Assembly: GCA_007118855.1 (NCBI GenBank)
Contig: SKQU01000092.1
Span: 1-32,499, forward strand
Direction of reading: 5' to 3'
Origin: Spirochaetaceae bacterium
GTDB lineage: Bacteria > Spirochaetota > Spirochaetia > DSM-27196 > SLST01
DNA length: 32,499 bases
The stretch's first letter is position 1. Every line of letters begins with the position of its first letter. Below, piece after piece: positions 21,680 to 29,905 of this stretch. Below the pieces are notes generated by a model. It was not told the origin of the DNA, made no database searches, and worked only from the letters and a program-made list of their open reading frames with translations. The translations under genes were made by a program, and so were the position numbers.

Positions 21680-22963
21680 CTACGCGACTGCAAAGCGCTT
21701 CTCGAGCGCCGTACGAGAGACCGTGAATCCCTCGAGTTGCATCAGGAGGCGAATCCGGGTCGCACGTTCAATGTCCTGTGGAACCCGCTGTCCATCGGTA
21801 ATGAAGGATATCGGTTTCTGCCGCTCGGCAAGCACGCTGATGATATTCCCCGCCCGCGTCGTCTCGTCCATCTTGGTGACCACTACGGCCTCATACTTGA
21901 ACGGCTCGAACTGCGTCGCGATCTCCGCGACGTCGCAGGTCTTCGTCGTCGCGCTGATCGCCAGGTGCACGCGCGCCCGTCCGCCGCACATCGTGAGCAG
22001 CTCGTTCATCTCCCCCAGCTTGCGGAAATCGCGGGGGCTCTTTCCAATCGTATCAACGAAGATAATGTCGGCGTCCTGGTACAGCGCGAGGTACTTTCGC
22101 ATATCGTCGGCCGACTCCACGAACGACACCGGGACGTCCATGATCTGTCCGTACGTCTCGATCTGCTGCCTCGCTCCGATCCGGTAGTTGTCGATCGTGA
22201 GGATCCGGATATCGCGTCCTCTCCCCCCTCGATCGAGCCCGTACATCGCCGCGAGTTTCGCGATCGTCGTCGTCTTTCCCACGCCTGTGGGACCGACCAG
22301 CACGAAAATCTCCGGCTTGCCGCTGCTGCGGGGTTCGTGGATGCTGATCGACTCGCCGATCCACTCGATCACCCGTCCGTGGACCCCCTCCCGGTCGGCA
22401 AGCTCGTCGACTGAGAGCTCGCGCCTCAACCGGTCGATCATCGCGCGAACGTAGCTCGGGGCGAACCCGTTCTCCTCGAGCCGGATCCGGATCTCGCTGA
22501 TGGTGGGATGTGGATCGTCGCGCCCGCCGTCGATAGACTCGCGCAGACTGCGCAGCTCCAGGAGAACGGTGTCCAGGGTCCTGTCTCCGCCCCGCATCAC
22601 CTCGAGCAGCCGCTTCTTCTCCTCCTCGAGCGTCCGTGCGGAGCCGCCCGTGCTGCCTGGGGCCGGCGATTCGTCGGAAGCTGACCGCAGCGCCGCCGAC
22701 CCGGACGTCTGCGCCGTCGGTGCCGAGGACTGCGCCGACGCGGCGAGCGACGGCGAGACGTTCGACGCAGCCGCGCCGCCCGTGCGGCGTGGCTCACTCG
22801 AAAAGTATCCGGTCACCTCGACCCCTTCACGGCTGAACAGCCCCAGAAAGCCCCCCATACGCACCGATCGATGGTGCATGATCCGGGCATGATCGCCGTA
22901 CTTCAGCCGGATCTTCTCCTGCGCCTCACGATGCGTCGATGCCTGCTCGACAAAGTACTCCAT
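21680..22963 (-). CDS. flhF: FlhF, SRP-type GTPase for flagellar placement
   Basis: A GTPase related to Ffh/FtsY that marks where flagella are built (subpolar in spirochaetes) and recruits early basal-body parts. It has 427 residues. A basic N-terminal B domain (MEYFVEQASTHREAQEKIRL) and an Ala/Ser-rich linker (about 60-115) precede a helical N domain. The G domain follows: G1 LVGPTGVGKTTTIAKLAA, G2-region TIDNYRIGARQQIETYGQIM, G3 IIFVDTIGKSPRD, G4 VVTKMDETTRAGN and the closing SFITDGQRVPQDIERA. ATG 22963 has GAGGAG 5 nt upstream. GTG 22969 also exists and overlaps the flhA stop as GTGA; both give nearly the same protein. Confidence 0.96.
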   Translation of the reverse strand: MEYFVEQASTHREAQEKIRLKYGDHARIMHHRSVRMGGFLGLFSREGVEVTGYFSSEPRRTGGAAASNVSPSLAASAQSSAPTAQTSGSAALRSASDESPAPGSTGGSARTLEEEKKRLLEVMRGGDRTLDTVLLELRSLRESIDGGRDDPHPTISEIRIRLEENGFAPSYVRAMIDRLRRELSVDELADREGVHGRVIEWIGESISIHEPRSSGKPEIFVLVGPTGVGKTTTIAKLAAMYGLDRGGRGRDIRILTIDNYRIGARQQIETYGQIMDVPVSFVESADDMRKYLALYQDADIIFVDTIGKSPRDFRKLGEMNELLTMCGGRARVHLAISATTKTCDVAEIATQFEPFKYEAVVVTKMDETTRAGNIISVLAERQKPISFITDGQRVPQDIERATRIRLLMQLEGFTVSRTALEKRFAVA

Positions 22964-22965
22964 GC

Positions 22966-25050
22966 TCACTCCTCAATCCTTATCTCCGCAAGCGCCTCGA
23001 TGCGGACGTTCGAAACGATCTCCGGAACCGAGAGCACGGACAGGTCCGGGATGTCCCTGCGCGCGCTCGTCTTCACCAGCGGCCGCGCGGCTTCCGAGCA
23101 GAGCACGACCGGCACATGACCGACCTGCTGCACATGCCGCACGGCGTTCATCAGGGCGTTGATCCACTTGCGCTGCGCCTCCGGCGCAAGCCCGGGCACG
23201 GCACCGCCGGCCGTATCAACTCGCGACTCCACCAGTCGCCGCTCCAGCGTCGGGTCGATCGTCATCACATGGATCGTGCGCTCATCGTCGGCGTGCTGGA
23301 GGCAGATCTGCCGGGCCAGGGCCTGCCGAACCTTCTCAACGAGGAAGGTGGGATCCTTGCTGACCGACGCGAAATCCGCGAGCGCCTCCAGAATCGCGAC
23401 CAGGTTACGGATTGACACCTGCTCGGAGAGCAAGCTCTGGAGCACCTTCTGGATCTCGCCGAGAGAGAGTACCGCCTGAACGTCCTCGACCACCGCAGAG
23501 TACTCCTTCTTCAGCGCATCAAGCATGCTGCGAACCTCCTGACGGCCGAGGATGTCGGCGGCATGGTGCTTGATGATCTCAGTCAGGTGCGTCGCGATGA
23601 TCGACGGAGAGTCGACGACGGTGTAGCCGGCACGCTCGGCGCGGTCGCGCACGTCCTCGCTGATCCACATCGCCGGGAGTCCGAACGCCGGGTCGGTCGT
23701 GCGCTCGCCCGGCACCTCTTCCGTGACGCTCCCCGGGTTGATCGCGAGGAAGCTTCCCATTCGAATCGTACCGCGACCGACCTCGGTACCGCGGATCTTG
23801 AAGCTGTACTCGCTCGGTTCAAGACGCATATTGTCGATGATCCGAATGCGGGGAACCACGAGCCCCAGGTCCAGCGCCATCTCGCGCCGGATTCGCGTCA
23901 CCCGATCGAGGAGCTCGGCACCCTTGTCCCGGTCAACGAGCGGCACGAGCCCATAGCCAAGCTCGAGCGAGAGAGGATCGAGCGGCGCAACCGGCGAGAT
24001 CTCGGCGGGCGCTTCCGGCGCCCGGGCCGCAGACTCCTCCCTCGTGCGAGTCTCCTCCTGCACCTGCCGGTGTCCCAACCGATACGCGAGAAAGGCGCTC
24101 GCCACCGAAAGCGGCAGGAGCACGTACCAGGGAAATCCCGGAAGGAAGGCGATGCCGAACAGGAAGGCGGCCACGATCCAGTAGATGCGGCTCTGGCGGC
24201 TGAACTGCTCGGTGATGTCCTCGCCGAACGAGCCGTCGGAGATCGCCCGGGTTACGATGATGCCGGTCGCGGTGGAGATCAGGAGCGCCGGAAACTGCGT
24301 CACCAGACCGTCACCCACGGCGAACCGGATATAGGTGTCGGCAGCGTCGGCAAGCGACTCGCCGTGCAGCGTGACGCCGACGACGATGCCTCCCACGATG
24401 TTAATGACCGTGATCAGAATGCCGACCTTGACGTTGCCGCTGACGAACTTGCTCGCGCCGTCCATCGCTCCGTAGAAGTCCACCTCACGCTCCAGCTCGT
24501 TCTTCCGTTTCGCGGCCACCTCTTCGGTGATAGCGCCGGAGTTGTACTCCGCCTCGATTGCCATCTGCTTGCCGGGCAGGGCATCAAGCGTGAATCGCGC
24601 GGCAACCTCGGCAACGCGCGTCGCCCCCTTCGTGATGACGATGAACTGTACGGCAATCAGAATCAGGAAGATGATGATACCCACGACCAGACCTTCGGTG
24701 CCGGTCGTCCCGACCACGAAATTGCCGAACGCGATGACGATCCGCCCGCGAAAGTCGGCGCCCTGCGTGAGGATGAGCCGCGTAGAGGACACGTTCAGCG
24801 CGAGCCCGAATACGGTCGCGACGAGGAGCAGGGTCGGGAAGACACTAAACTCGAGCGCGTTCGACGTGTAGAGCACGATCAGGATGACGAGCAGACTCAG
24901 CACAATGTTCAGCGACATGAACCCGTCGAGCAGCACGGTCGGCAGCGGGATGATCAGCATCATCACCACGATGATCACGCCTACGGCGACGAGGACGTCG
25001 CTTCGCCGCCGCAGAAACGCGTTACTCAGCACGGACTGGAAATCAGCCAT
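22966..25050 (-). CDS. flhA: Flagellar export gate protein FlhA
   Basis: Core of the flagellar type III export gate; its cytoplasmic domains form the nonameric ring that docks chaperone-substrate complexes. It has 694 residues, the normal length. Eight hydrophobic spans occupy about 1-330. Conserved family phrases are SLNIVLSLLVILIVLYTSNA, FPTLLLVATVFGLALNVSST, RLILTQG, the FHIPEP-region equivalent ALPGKQMAIEAEYNSGAITE and AMDGASKFVSGNVKVGILIT. The C-terminal domain has RIRIIDNMRLEPSEYSFKIR and TVVDSPSIIATHLTEIIKHH. The ATG at 25050 overlaps the end of flhB by 8 bases. Confidence 0.97.
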   Translation of the reverse strand: MADFQSVLSNAFLRRRSDVLVAVGVIIVVMMLIIPLPTVLLDGFMSLNIVLSLLVILIVLYTSNALEFSVFPTLLLVATVFGLALNVSSTRLILTQGADFRGRIVIAFGNFVVGTTGTEGLVVGIIIFLILIAVQFIVITKGATRVAEVAARFTLDALPGKQMAIEAEYNSGAITEEVAAKRKNELEREVDFYGAMDGASKFVSGNVKVGILITVINIVGGIVVGVTLHGESLADAADTYIRFAVGDGLVTQFPALLISTATGIIVTRAISDGSFGEDITEQFSRQSRIYWIVAAFLFGIAFLPGFPWYVLLPLSVASAFLAYRLGHRQVQEETRTREESAARAPEAPAEISPVAPLDPLSLELGYGLVPLVDRDKGAELLDRVTRIRREMALDLGLVVPRIRIIDNMRLEPSEYSFKIRGTEVGRGTIRMGSFLAINPGSVTEEVPGERTTDPAFGLPAMWISEDVRDRAERAGYTVVDSPSIIATHLTEIIKHHAADILGRQEVRSMLDALKKEYSAVVEDVQAVLSLGEIQKVLQSLLSEQVSIRNLVAILEALADFASVSKDPTFLVEKVRQALARQICLQHADDERTIHVMTIDPTLERRLVESRVDTAGGAVPGLAPEAQRKWINALMNAVRHVQQVGHVPVVLCSEAARPLVKTSARRDIPDLSVLSVPEIVSNVRIEALAEIRIEE

Positions 25051-26212
25051 TTCGGCCTCCCACGACTCTTCCGGCCATCTGATAGACCTGCTTCAGCACG
25101 ATGACCACCGCCTCGTAGAACTGCTCCGGTATGGTGTCGCCGATCTCGACCTCCGCGTGCAGCGCGCGGGCGAGCGGCTTGTTCTCGACAACCGGCACGC
25201 CGGCCTCTTCGGCGATCTCGCGGATCCGGAAGGCGATATTGTCCTGTCCCTTCGCGATCACCGTCGGGGCCTCCATGGTCAACCGGTCGTACTCCATCGC
25301 GACGGCGAAGTGGGTCGGGTTCGTCACGACCACATCAGCCCGCGGGACGTTCTGCAGCATATTCCGGCTCAGGAGCTCGTTCATGCGCTGGCGCATCCGC
25401 CCCTTGATCAGGGGATCTCCTTCGAAGGTGCGCCGCTCTTCCTTGACCTCCTGCCGGGTCATCTTCAACGACTCGAGGTGCTGTTTGCGCTGGAACAGAT
25501 AGTCGAACACCGAAAGAACGAGGAGCAGGATCGCCGACTGCAGGAGCATCGCGAACGCAATCCGGGCGACGAGCGAGAATGAGTAGAGGAAAGGCGCGTG
25601 AAGGGTGGCCACGATCTCGTTGATACGGAACGCGACGTTCACGATACCGAGCGCGACAATGAGCACTACCTTGCCCAGGGACTTTCCCAGGTTGAACAGC
25701 GCCTCGCTGCTCATCAGCGCGCGCTGGAAGAACTTGCCGAAGCGCGGCGCGATCCTGTTGAGATCCGGCGTAATCGTCTTCGTCGTAAACAGAAACCCGA
25801 CCTGGACGACGTTACCCAGGATCGCGGCGGCGAAGGCGACCATACCGATGGGCAGCGTCAGGCGGATGAAGTAGCTGTAGAAGGCGTTCATGATCGTGGC
25901 GTCCGTCGTCACATCGACCTCGGTCGACCGACGCAGAAAGTACGAGAGCATCTCCAACGAGTTCGAGAACAGGTACCGCGCGAGCAGGAGCAGGGCCACG
26001 ACGGTGAACAGGAGCACGATCGAGCTCGAAACATCCTGACTCTTGGCAACCTTGCCCTCTTCGCGAGCCTTGCGGATCTTGTGCTCGGTCGGCTCCTCGG
26101 TTCGCCCCTCATCCTCGGCAGCGAACCACTGCAGGTGAACCGCCGCGAGCACTGCGGTCAGCTCGTCGGCTTCGAGTCGCAGATCCTGGGCAAGGGTATC
26201 CTGGCGCGTCAT
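25043..26212 (-). CDS. flhB: Flagellar export switch protein FlhB
   Basis: An export-gate protein that switches substrate specificity from rod/hook to filament after self-cleavage. It has 389 residues. The N-terminal tail is followed by EEPTEHKIRKAREEGKVAKS, the typical FlhB entry, then four spans (about 55-240). A charged linker KMTRQEVKEERRTFEGDPLI leads into the C-terminal domain with the autocleavage motif NPTH in VVVTNPTHFAVAMEY. The site is intact. ATG 26212 overlaps the fliR stop as ATGA. The reading frame stays open upstream to 27286, but that stretch is an out-of-frame translation of fliR and fliQ and is not part of the protein. Confidence 0.97.
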   Translation of the reverse strand: MTRQDTLAQDLRLEADELTAVLAAVHLQWFAAEDEGRTEEPTEHKIRKAREEGKVAKSQDVSSSIVLLFTVVALLLLARYLFSNSLEMLSYFLRRSTEVDVTTDATIMNAFYSYFIRLTLPIGMVAFAAAILGNVVQVGFLFTTKTITPDLNRIAPRFGKFFQRALMSSEALFNLGKSLGKVVLIVALGIVNVAFRINEIVATLHAPFLYSFSLVARIAFAMLLQSAILLLVLSVFDYLFQRKQHLESLKMTRQEVKEERRTFEGDPLIKGRMRQRMNELLSRNMLQNVPRADVVVTNPTHFAVAMEYDRLTMEAPTVIAKGQDNIAFRIREIAEEAGVPVVENKPLARALHAEVEIGDTIPEQFYEAVVIVLKQVYQMAGRVVGGRNG

Positions 26213-27003
26213 GTTCGCATCTCCGCCGCTCCGCGGAAGAACTCGAACAGCCGATCGAACCCGACGTCGATCAGGCGATCGAACGAGGCCATCAGGAACG
26301 GAATCGTGACGAGAAGGATGACGTAGGCGACGCCGATCGACAACGGAAACCCGAGCATGAGCAGGTTCATCTGGGGCGCGGCCTTCGCAAGCAGGCCCAT
26401 GACCACCTGCACGAGGAAGAGCGTTCCGAGTATGGGAAAGGAGATGATCAGAGCGTTCTCGAAGAGCGCGCTCAGCCCCTGCAGCATGGAGAGCACGATG
26501 TCCTCTCGAAGCAGTATGAGATCCACCGCGCGCACCGACTGAAACGAGTGGTAGACCCCGGACAGGAATATCTTCTGGAACCCGGCGGTGAAGACGAACA
26601 CGAACATCGCCACGATGTTCAGGAACTGACCGAGCAGCGGAATCTCGATCTGCGCGAGCGGATCGAACACCTGGCTCGCGCCGAACCCCATCTGGAGGCT
26701 GAACATCTGGCCCGCGGTCTGGAACGCCGCGTACACGATCGCGAGCATGAACCCCATGATGATGCCGATCATCGCTTCCCCCAGGGCGAGGAAGGCGTAG
26801 GCAAGCCCCGTATCGGGGATCGGATACCCCGACTGCTGAACCATCGGGAAGACGAGCACAGCGGACAGCAGGCTCAGCGCCACCTTGGCAAGCCGGGGGA
26901 TCGAGGCGGAGTTCAGCAGCGGAACGAACTGCAGCATGGCAAAGACCCGCACGAAAAGAAGAAAGAAGAGCTGGGCGTCCAGAGCGAGTCCCTCGAGCAG
27001 CAT
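26209..27003 (-). CDS. fliR: Flagellar export gate protein FliR
   Basis: Forms, with FliP and FliQ, the helical core of the export gate. It has 264 residues and about six hydrophobic segments. Family phrases include LNSASIPRLAKVALSLLSAV, GEAMIGIIMGFMLAIVYAAF, QTAGQMFSLQMGFGASQVFD and SFPILGTLFLVQVVMGLLAK. The ATG at 27003 follows the fliQ stop with no intervening base, and its own stop overlaps flhB as ATGA. The spacing supports strict co-translation of the gate subunits. Confidence 0.95.
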   Translation of the reverse strand: MLLEGLALDAQLFFLLFVRVFAMLQFVPLLNSASIPRLAKVALSLLSAVLVFPMVQQSGYPIPDTGLAYAFLALGEAMIGIIMGFMLAIVYAAFQTAGQMFSLQMGFGASQVFDPLAQIEIPLLGQFLNIVAMFVFVFTAGFQKIFLSGVYHSFQSVRAVDLILLREDIVLSMLQGLSALFENALIISFPILGTLFLVQVVMGLLAKAAPQMNLLMLGFPLSIGVAYVILLVTIPFLMASFDRLIDVGFDRLFEFFRGAAEMRT

Positions 27004-27273
27004 CTATCCCACCATCGCCGGAATCTGGCGGAACACGTTCTGCGTGAACTGCACGAGCACCCGGATCATCCACGGCCCCATCACGAAGATCGCCAGCAGA
27101 ATCGCGGCGATCTTCGGCACAAAGGTCAGGGTCTGCTCCTGGATAGAGGTCGTCGCCTGGATGATCGAGACCACCAGCCCCACGACAAGACCCGTGACGA
27201 GCGCCGGAGCAGAGACGATGAGGATGTGAAAGATGCCGGTTCGAACGATCTGAATCGCGAATCCAAAGTCCAT
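27004..27273 (-). CDS. fliQ: Flagellar export gate protein FliQ
   Basis: A small two-span subunit of the FliPQR core complex, 89 residues, the normal size. The spans are about 14-40 (LIVSAPALVTGLVVGLVVSI) and 51-74 (KIAAILLAIFVMGPWMIRVL), joined by IQATTSIQEQTLTFVPK, the signature loop of the family. ATG 27273 shares its A with the last base of the fliP stop (TGATG). The longer frame to 27321 lies within fliP and is not needed. Confidence 0.96.
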   Translation of the reverse strand: MDFGFAIQIVRTGIFHILIVSAPALVTGLVVGLVVSIIQATTSIQEQTLTFVPKIAAILLAIFVMGPWMIRVLVQFTQNVFRQIPAMVG

Positions 27274-28094
27274 CACAGACCTCCAAAGCTCGCGACGAGC
27301 TGTTGCGTCAGAAGCCCCCACCCGTCGACGAGGACGAAGAGGATCAGCTTGAAGGGAAGCGAAATCATGATGGGAGGGAGCATGATCATGCCCATCGACA
27401 TCAGGGTCGATGCCACGACCATGTCGATGATGATGAAGGGTATGAACAGGAGTATCCCTATCTTGAATGCGACGGTGAGCTCATGGAGGATGAATGCCGG
27501 AATGAGCGCGTGCGTCGGCACATCAGCAAAGGTCGCCGGAGCCGGCATATTGCCCATTCGCATGAACAGCCTGATCGTATCCGGGCTTCCGCGCATCTGC
27601 CGGTACATGAAGAGGCGAATAGGCCCCTCGAACTCGCCGTACGCCTCCTCTATGCCCATCTCCCCCTCGGCAAACGGCACGAACGCGTTCTCGTAGATGG
27701 CCGTGAACGTCGGCCACATGATGAACAGAGTCATGAAAAGGGCGATGCCCATCAGCACCTGATTCGGAGGCACCTGCTGCAGCGAAAGAGCCCTCTTGAC
27801 GAAATCCATGACGATCGCGATTCGCAGAAAACTGGTCATGAGTATGAAGATCGACGGCGCAAGGCTCAACACCGACAGCAGAAGCAGCAGCTGGAGCGAC
27901 AGCGCCACTTCCTGGTTGTCGGCGGGTTCGCGGATCTCCAGATTCACGAACGGGATTCGCAGCGACTGTTCGCCCGGCGGCACAACGGCGTCGGCGTCGC
28001 CGAGGACCTGCGCGTGCGCCGTCGGCGCGAGGATTGACAGAAGCACGACGCAGGCAACCACGATCGAGCGTTTTCGTACCGGCAAACGATTCAT
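27273..28094 (-). CDS. fliP: Flagellar export gate protein FliP
   Basis: The largest member of the FliPQR gate core. It has 273 residues and begins with a cleavable-type signal sequence (RKRSIVVACVVLLSILAPTA, probable cut after AHA). A periplasmic stretch and the family core follow: SLAPSIFILMTSFLRIAIVM, PPNQVLMGIALFMTLFIMWP, LIPAFILHELTVAFKIGILL, then FIPFIIIDMVVASTLMSMGM and MLPPIMISLPFKLILFVLVD. The ATG at 28094 has a run of G immediately upstream as Shine-Dalgarno. It overlaps fliQ by one base. Confidence 0.97.
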   Translation of the reverse strand: MNRLPVRKRSIVVACVVLLSILAPTAHAQVLGDADAVVPPGEQSLRIPFVNLEIREPADNQEVALSLQLLLLLSVLSLAPSIFILMTSFLRIAIVMDFVKRALSLQQVPPNQVLMGIALFMTLFIMWPTFTAIYENAFVPFAEGEMGIEEAYGEFEGPIRLFMYRQMRGSPDTIRLFMRMGNMPAPATFADVPTHALIPAFILHELTVAFKIGILLFIPFIIIDMVVASTLMSMGMIMLPPIMISLPFKLILFVLVDGWGLLTQQLVASFGGL

Positions 28095-28120
28095 TCCCCC
28101 CCCTGTGAGCCGAATGCCGT

Positions 28121-28735
28121 CTACGACCGCAGACGCTCGAGGCGTTCTCTCTGGCGCCTCATCAGGTCGAACGACGGCTCCTGCCCTCCCTGGACGAGCG
28201 ACGACAACGTCTCGGCAAACGAGCGCCTGGCCGCGCCCGCCTCTCCGGCGGTCAGCACGACCGCATCGACGGTCTCCTTGTCCGTTATCTCCCCGAGGAG
28301 CGTAATCGACTCACCGCCGGCGCCGACCATGAAGACCTGCGGGCCCACCTTCACGAGGTAGATTGCGCGGTTACCCGGCAGAGGCTGCGAACCGACGACC
28401 GTGATGAGATCGCTCTGCGCGTACCTTCCGTTGCCGGCGCGTCTGAGGAGATAGAAGACGAGATAGATGAGTCCGACGACGCAGGCGAGTACGAGGACCA
28501 TGCGGACGAGGTCCCAGTAGCTGAACCCCGACACGTTGAGGTCCTGCGGTTGGCCGGAGTCCGCCTGGTCGGCGAAGAGAAGCGTCCGCTCGTCGATCCG
28601 CCCCTCGCGCCCGCCGTCCAACTCCACGGGCGCGATGCCCTCGTCGGCCGGAGGCGAGTTGCGGTCAATGTCTTCTGCAAAGAATGGGAATGAGACGAGT
28701 AGCCCCACTCCGAACATCACTACAAGGCGTTTGAT
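28121..28735 (-). CDS. fliO: FliO-type flagellar export chaperone, start codon uncertain
   Basis: A bitopic membrane protein that assists FliP assembly. The mature part has a polar ~55-residue extracytoplasmic region, one span (about 72-92, LVRMVLVLACVVGLIYLVFY) with LLRRAG after it, and the FliO cytoplasmic domain (LITVVGSQPLPGNRAIYLVK, then VGPQVFMVG). A hydrophobic signal segment (KRLVVMFGVGLLVSFPFFA) precedes it. The start is unusual: the best Shine-Dalgarno, GGAGGGG (28746-28740), is 4 nt before an ATC codon at 28735, which would give MKRLVVMFGV. ATG 28717 and GTG 28720 are ordinary starts but lie about 19-22 nt after that site; GTG 28771 lies in a hairpin loop. I list 28735 as the Shine-Dalgarno-based guess; 28717 is the conservative choice. 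Gene order before fliP supports FliO. Confidence 0.8.
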   Translation of the reverse strand: MKRLVVMFGVGLLVSFPFFAEDIDRNSPPADEGIAPVELDGGREGRIDERTLLFADQADSGQPQDLNVSGFSYWDLVRMVLVLACVVGLIYLVFYLLRRAGNGRYAQSDLITVVGSQPLPGNRAIYLVKVGPQVFMVGAGGESITLLGEITDKETVDAVVLTAGEAGAARRSFAETLSSLVQGGQEPSFDLMRRQRERLERLRS

Positions 28736-28738
28736 CTG

Positions 28739-28781
28739 TCCCCTCCCGTCAGTGGCGAGGGGAACTCCCACCCCCCTCGCC
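28739..28781 (-). promoter_or_regulatory. Two mutually exclusive hairpins around the fliO Shine-Dalgarno
   Basis: On the mRNA strand, CCCCTCGCC (28762-28754) can pair perfectly with the upstream GGCGAGGGG (28781-28773), a 9-bp stem with a 10-nt loop. Alternatively TCCCCTC (28763-28757) can pair perfectly with the downstream GAGGGGA (28745-28739), a 7-bp stem with an 11-nt loop that buries the best fliO Shine-Dalgarno. The two stems share the same CCCCTC strand, so only one can form. The pairing is seen in sequence; a regulatory role is inferred. Confidence 0.4.
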
Positions 28782-28785
28782 GGAC

Positions 28786-28829
28786 CCACGAACCCGTGGC
28801 GGCACGGTTAAACCGCCGCAGGCTCGTGG
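28786..28829 (-). promoter_or_regulatory. Stem-loop between fliY and fliO
   Basis: Given on the plus strand, CCACGAACC (28786-28794) pairs with GGCTCGTGG (28821-28829) at eight of nine positions. Inside it GCGGC (28799-28803) pairs with GCCGC (28815-28819). No T run follows in either direction, so it is unlikely to be a simple terminator. An RNase-protection or processing hairpin separating fliM-fliY from the export genes is possible. Confidence 0.45.
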
Positions 28830-28844
28830 CCCCGCCTTCTCATT

Positions 28845-29903
28845 CTACGGCATGCCGCTCATCCGCTCCATGGGCGATACGATCTCGGTTACCCGCACGC
28901 CGAAGTTTTCGTCGATCACGACAACCTCACCCTTCGCGATGAGTTTGTGGTTGACCAGGATGTCCACCGGCTCACCGGCGAGCTTGTCCAACTCTATGAT
29001 GGTTCCTTCGCCCATCCCCAGAATCTCCTTGATCAGCTTCCTCGTGCGCCCGAGCTCAACGGTCATCTCCATGTACACGTCCATGAGAAGACCGATGTTC
29101 CCCTGCTCGCCGGTCGTACCGGCCGGACTCAGGTTCGGGAACTGGACGCTCTGCACGTTGGGAGTCCCGCCCATCTGCATCCCCATCATCGCGCCCATGC
29201 CCTCCGGCTGGGCGGCACCCGGTCGCTGCGCCGGTCCGCCTCCCGCCGGCGCCCCGGTGCGTGGTTGCTGCGTCGTCCCCAGGACCGCCTGGACCACCGC
29301 GGCGTCAAAGATCTCGTACACCTCAATCGAATCCCTGTCGTCGATCGTCACCTCGTAGGTAAGCCGCACGAACTGCCCGTCCGGCAGCTCGAGCGACGAC
29401 GAATCGCCGTACACTCCTTCCGGCGGGTCGTTCATCAGCGTCGTCCCGGCATTGTCTCCGAGAGCCGTCACGACCGGTCCGGCGATCTGACTGAAGGCTT
29501 CCTGGAGCGCGTTCACCGCGGCATCGTCGAGCTCAACGCCCTCCTGACCCATCATGGGGCCGGCAATCTCGATCGCGGCCTGGGAGCCGAGTACGTACGA
29601 GTGGTGACCGGGCGCGCCCTCGGTGAGGTTCATCCGGATCTGGACGATCTCAGCCGGAAGCGAGGGCGAGAAGCCCTCGGCGTCCATGAGGTCCACGCCG
29701 GGCGCCTGAATACTCACCTCGTTATTCACCAGGAGCGACAGATTCGACTGCTGACTGCCGACGGTCTGGTGGATCAGCTGCTCGAACTCCCGTCGCTGCT
29801 GGTCGGTGAGGGCCGGGGTCGTGGGGCCGGCATCGAAGTCCATCCCACCGCTTCCCTGCAACAGAGCGTCTATTTCATCCTGGGAGAGCGATCCATCACT
29901 CAT
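28845..29903 (-). CDS. fliY: Flagellar switch protein FliY (CheC-like region plus C-terminal FliN domain)
   Basis: C-ring component, 352 residues. The N terminus MSDGSLSQDEIDALLQG resembles the CheY-P-binding tail of FliM. Two CheC-type repeats follow (about 35-70 and 127-165), then a Gly/Pro/Met-rich linker (about 218-255). The FliN/SpoA domain (about 268-345) contains LLMDVYMEMTVELGRTRKLI, IIELDKLAGEPVDILVNHKL and GEVVVIDENFGVRVTEIV. In CheC-type phosphatases each repeat has (D/S)-x3-E-x2-N-x22-P. Here repeat 1 reads R38-Q42-H45-P68 and repeat 2 reads N131-E135-S138-P161, so the catalytic Asn is lost in both. ATG 29903 (GGAG 7 nt upstream) is preferred over TTG 29909. Previous names include FliN for the whole protein. 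Confidence 0.95.
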   Translation of the reverse strand: MSDGSLSQDEIDALLQGSGGMDFDAGPTTPALTDQQRREFEQLIHQTVGSQQSNLSLLVNNEVSIQAPGVDLMDAEGFSPSLPAEIVQIRMNLTEGAPGHHSYVLGSQAAIEIAGPMMGQEGVELDDAAVNALQEAFSQIAGPVVTALGDNAGTTLMNDPPEGVYGDSSSLELPDGQFVRLTYEVTIDDRDSIEVYEIFDAAVVQAVLGTTQQPRTGAPAGGGPAQRPGAAQPEGMGAMMGMQMGGTPNVQSVQFPNLSPAGTTGEQGNIGLLMDVYMEMTVELGRTRKLIKEILGMGEGTIIELDKLAGEPVDILVNHKLIAKGEVVVIDENFGVRVTEIVSPMERMSGMP

Positions 29904-29905
29904 CG

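Noticed and set aside
25043-27286. A 747-codon minus-strand frame that would fuse extra sequence to FlhB
   Set aside because: The upstream ~358 codons are an out-of-frame reading of fliR and fliQ, both of which are clearly coded in another frame. FlhB begins at ATG 26212, overlapping the fliR stop as ATGA.
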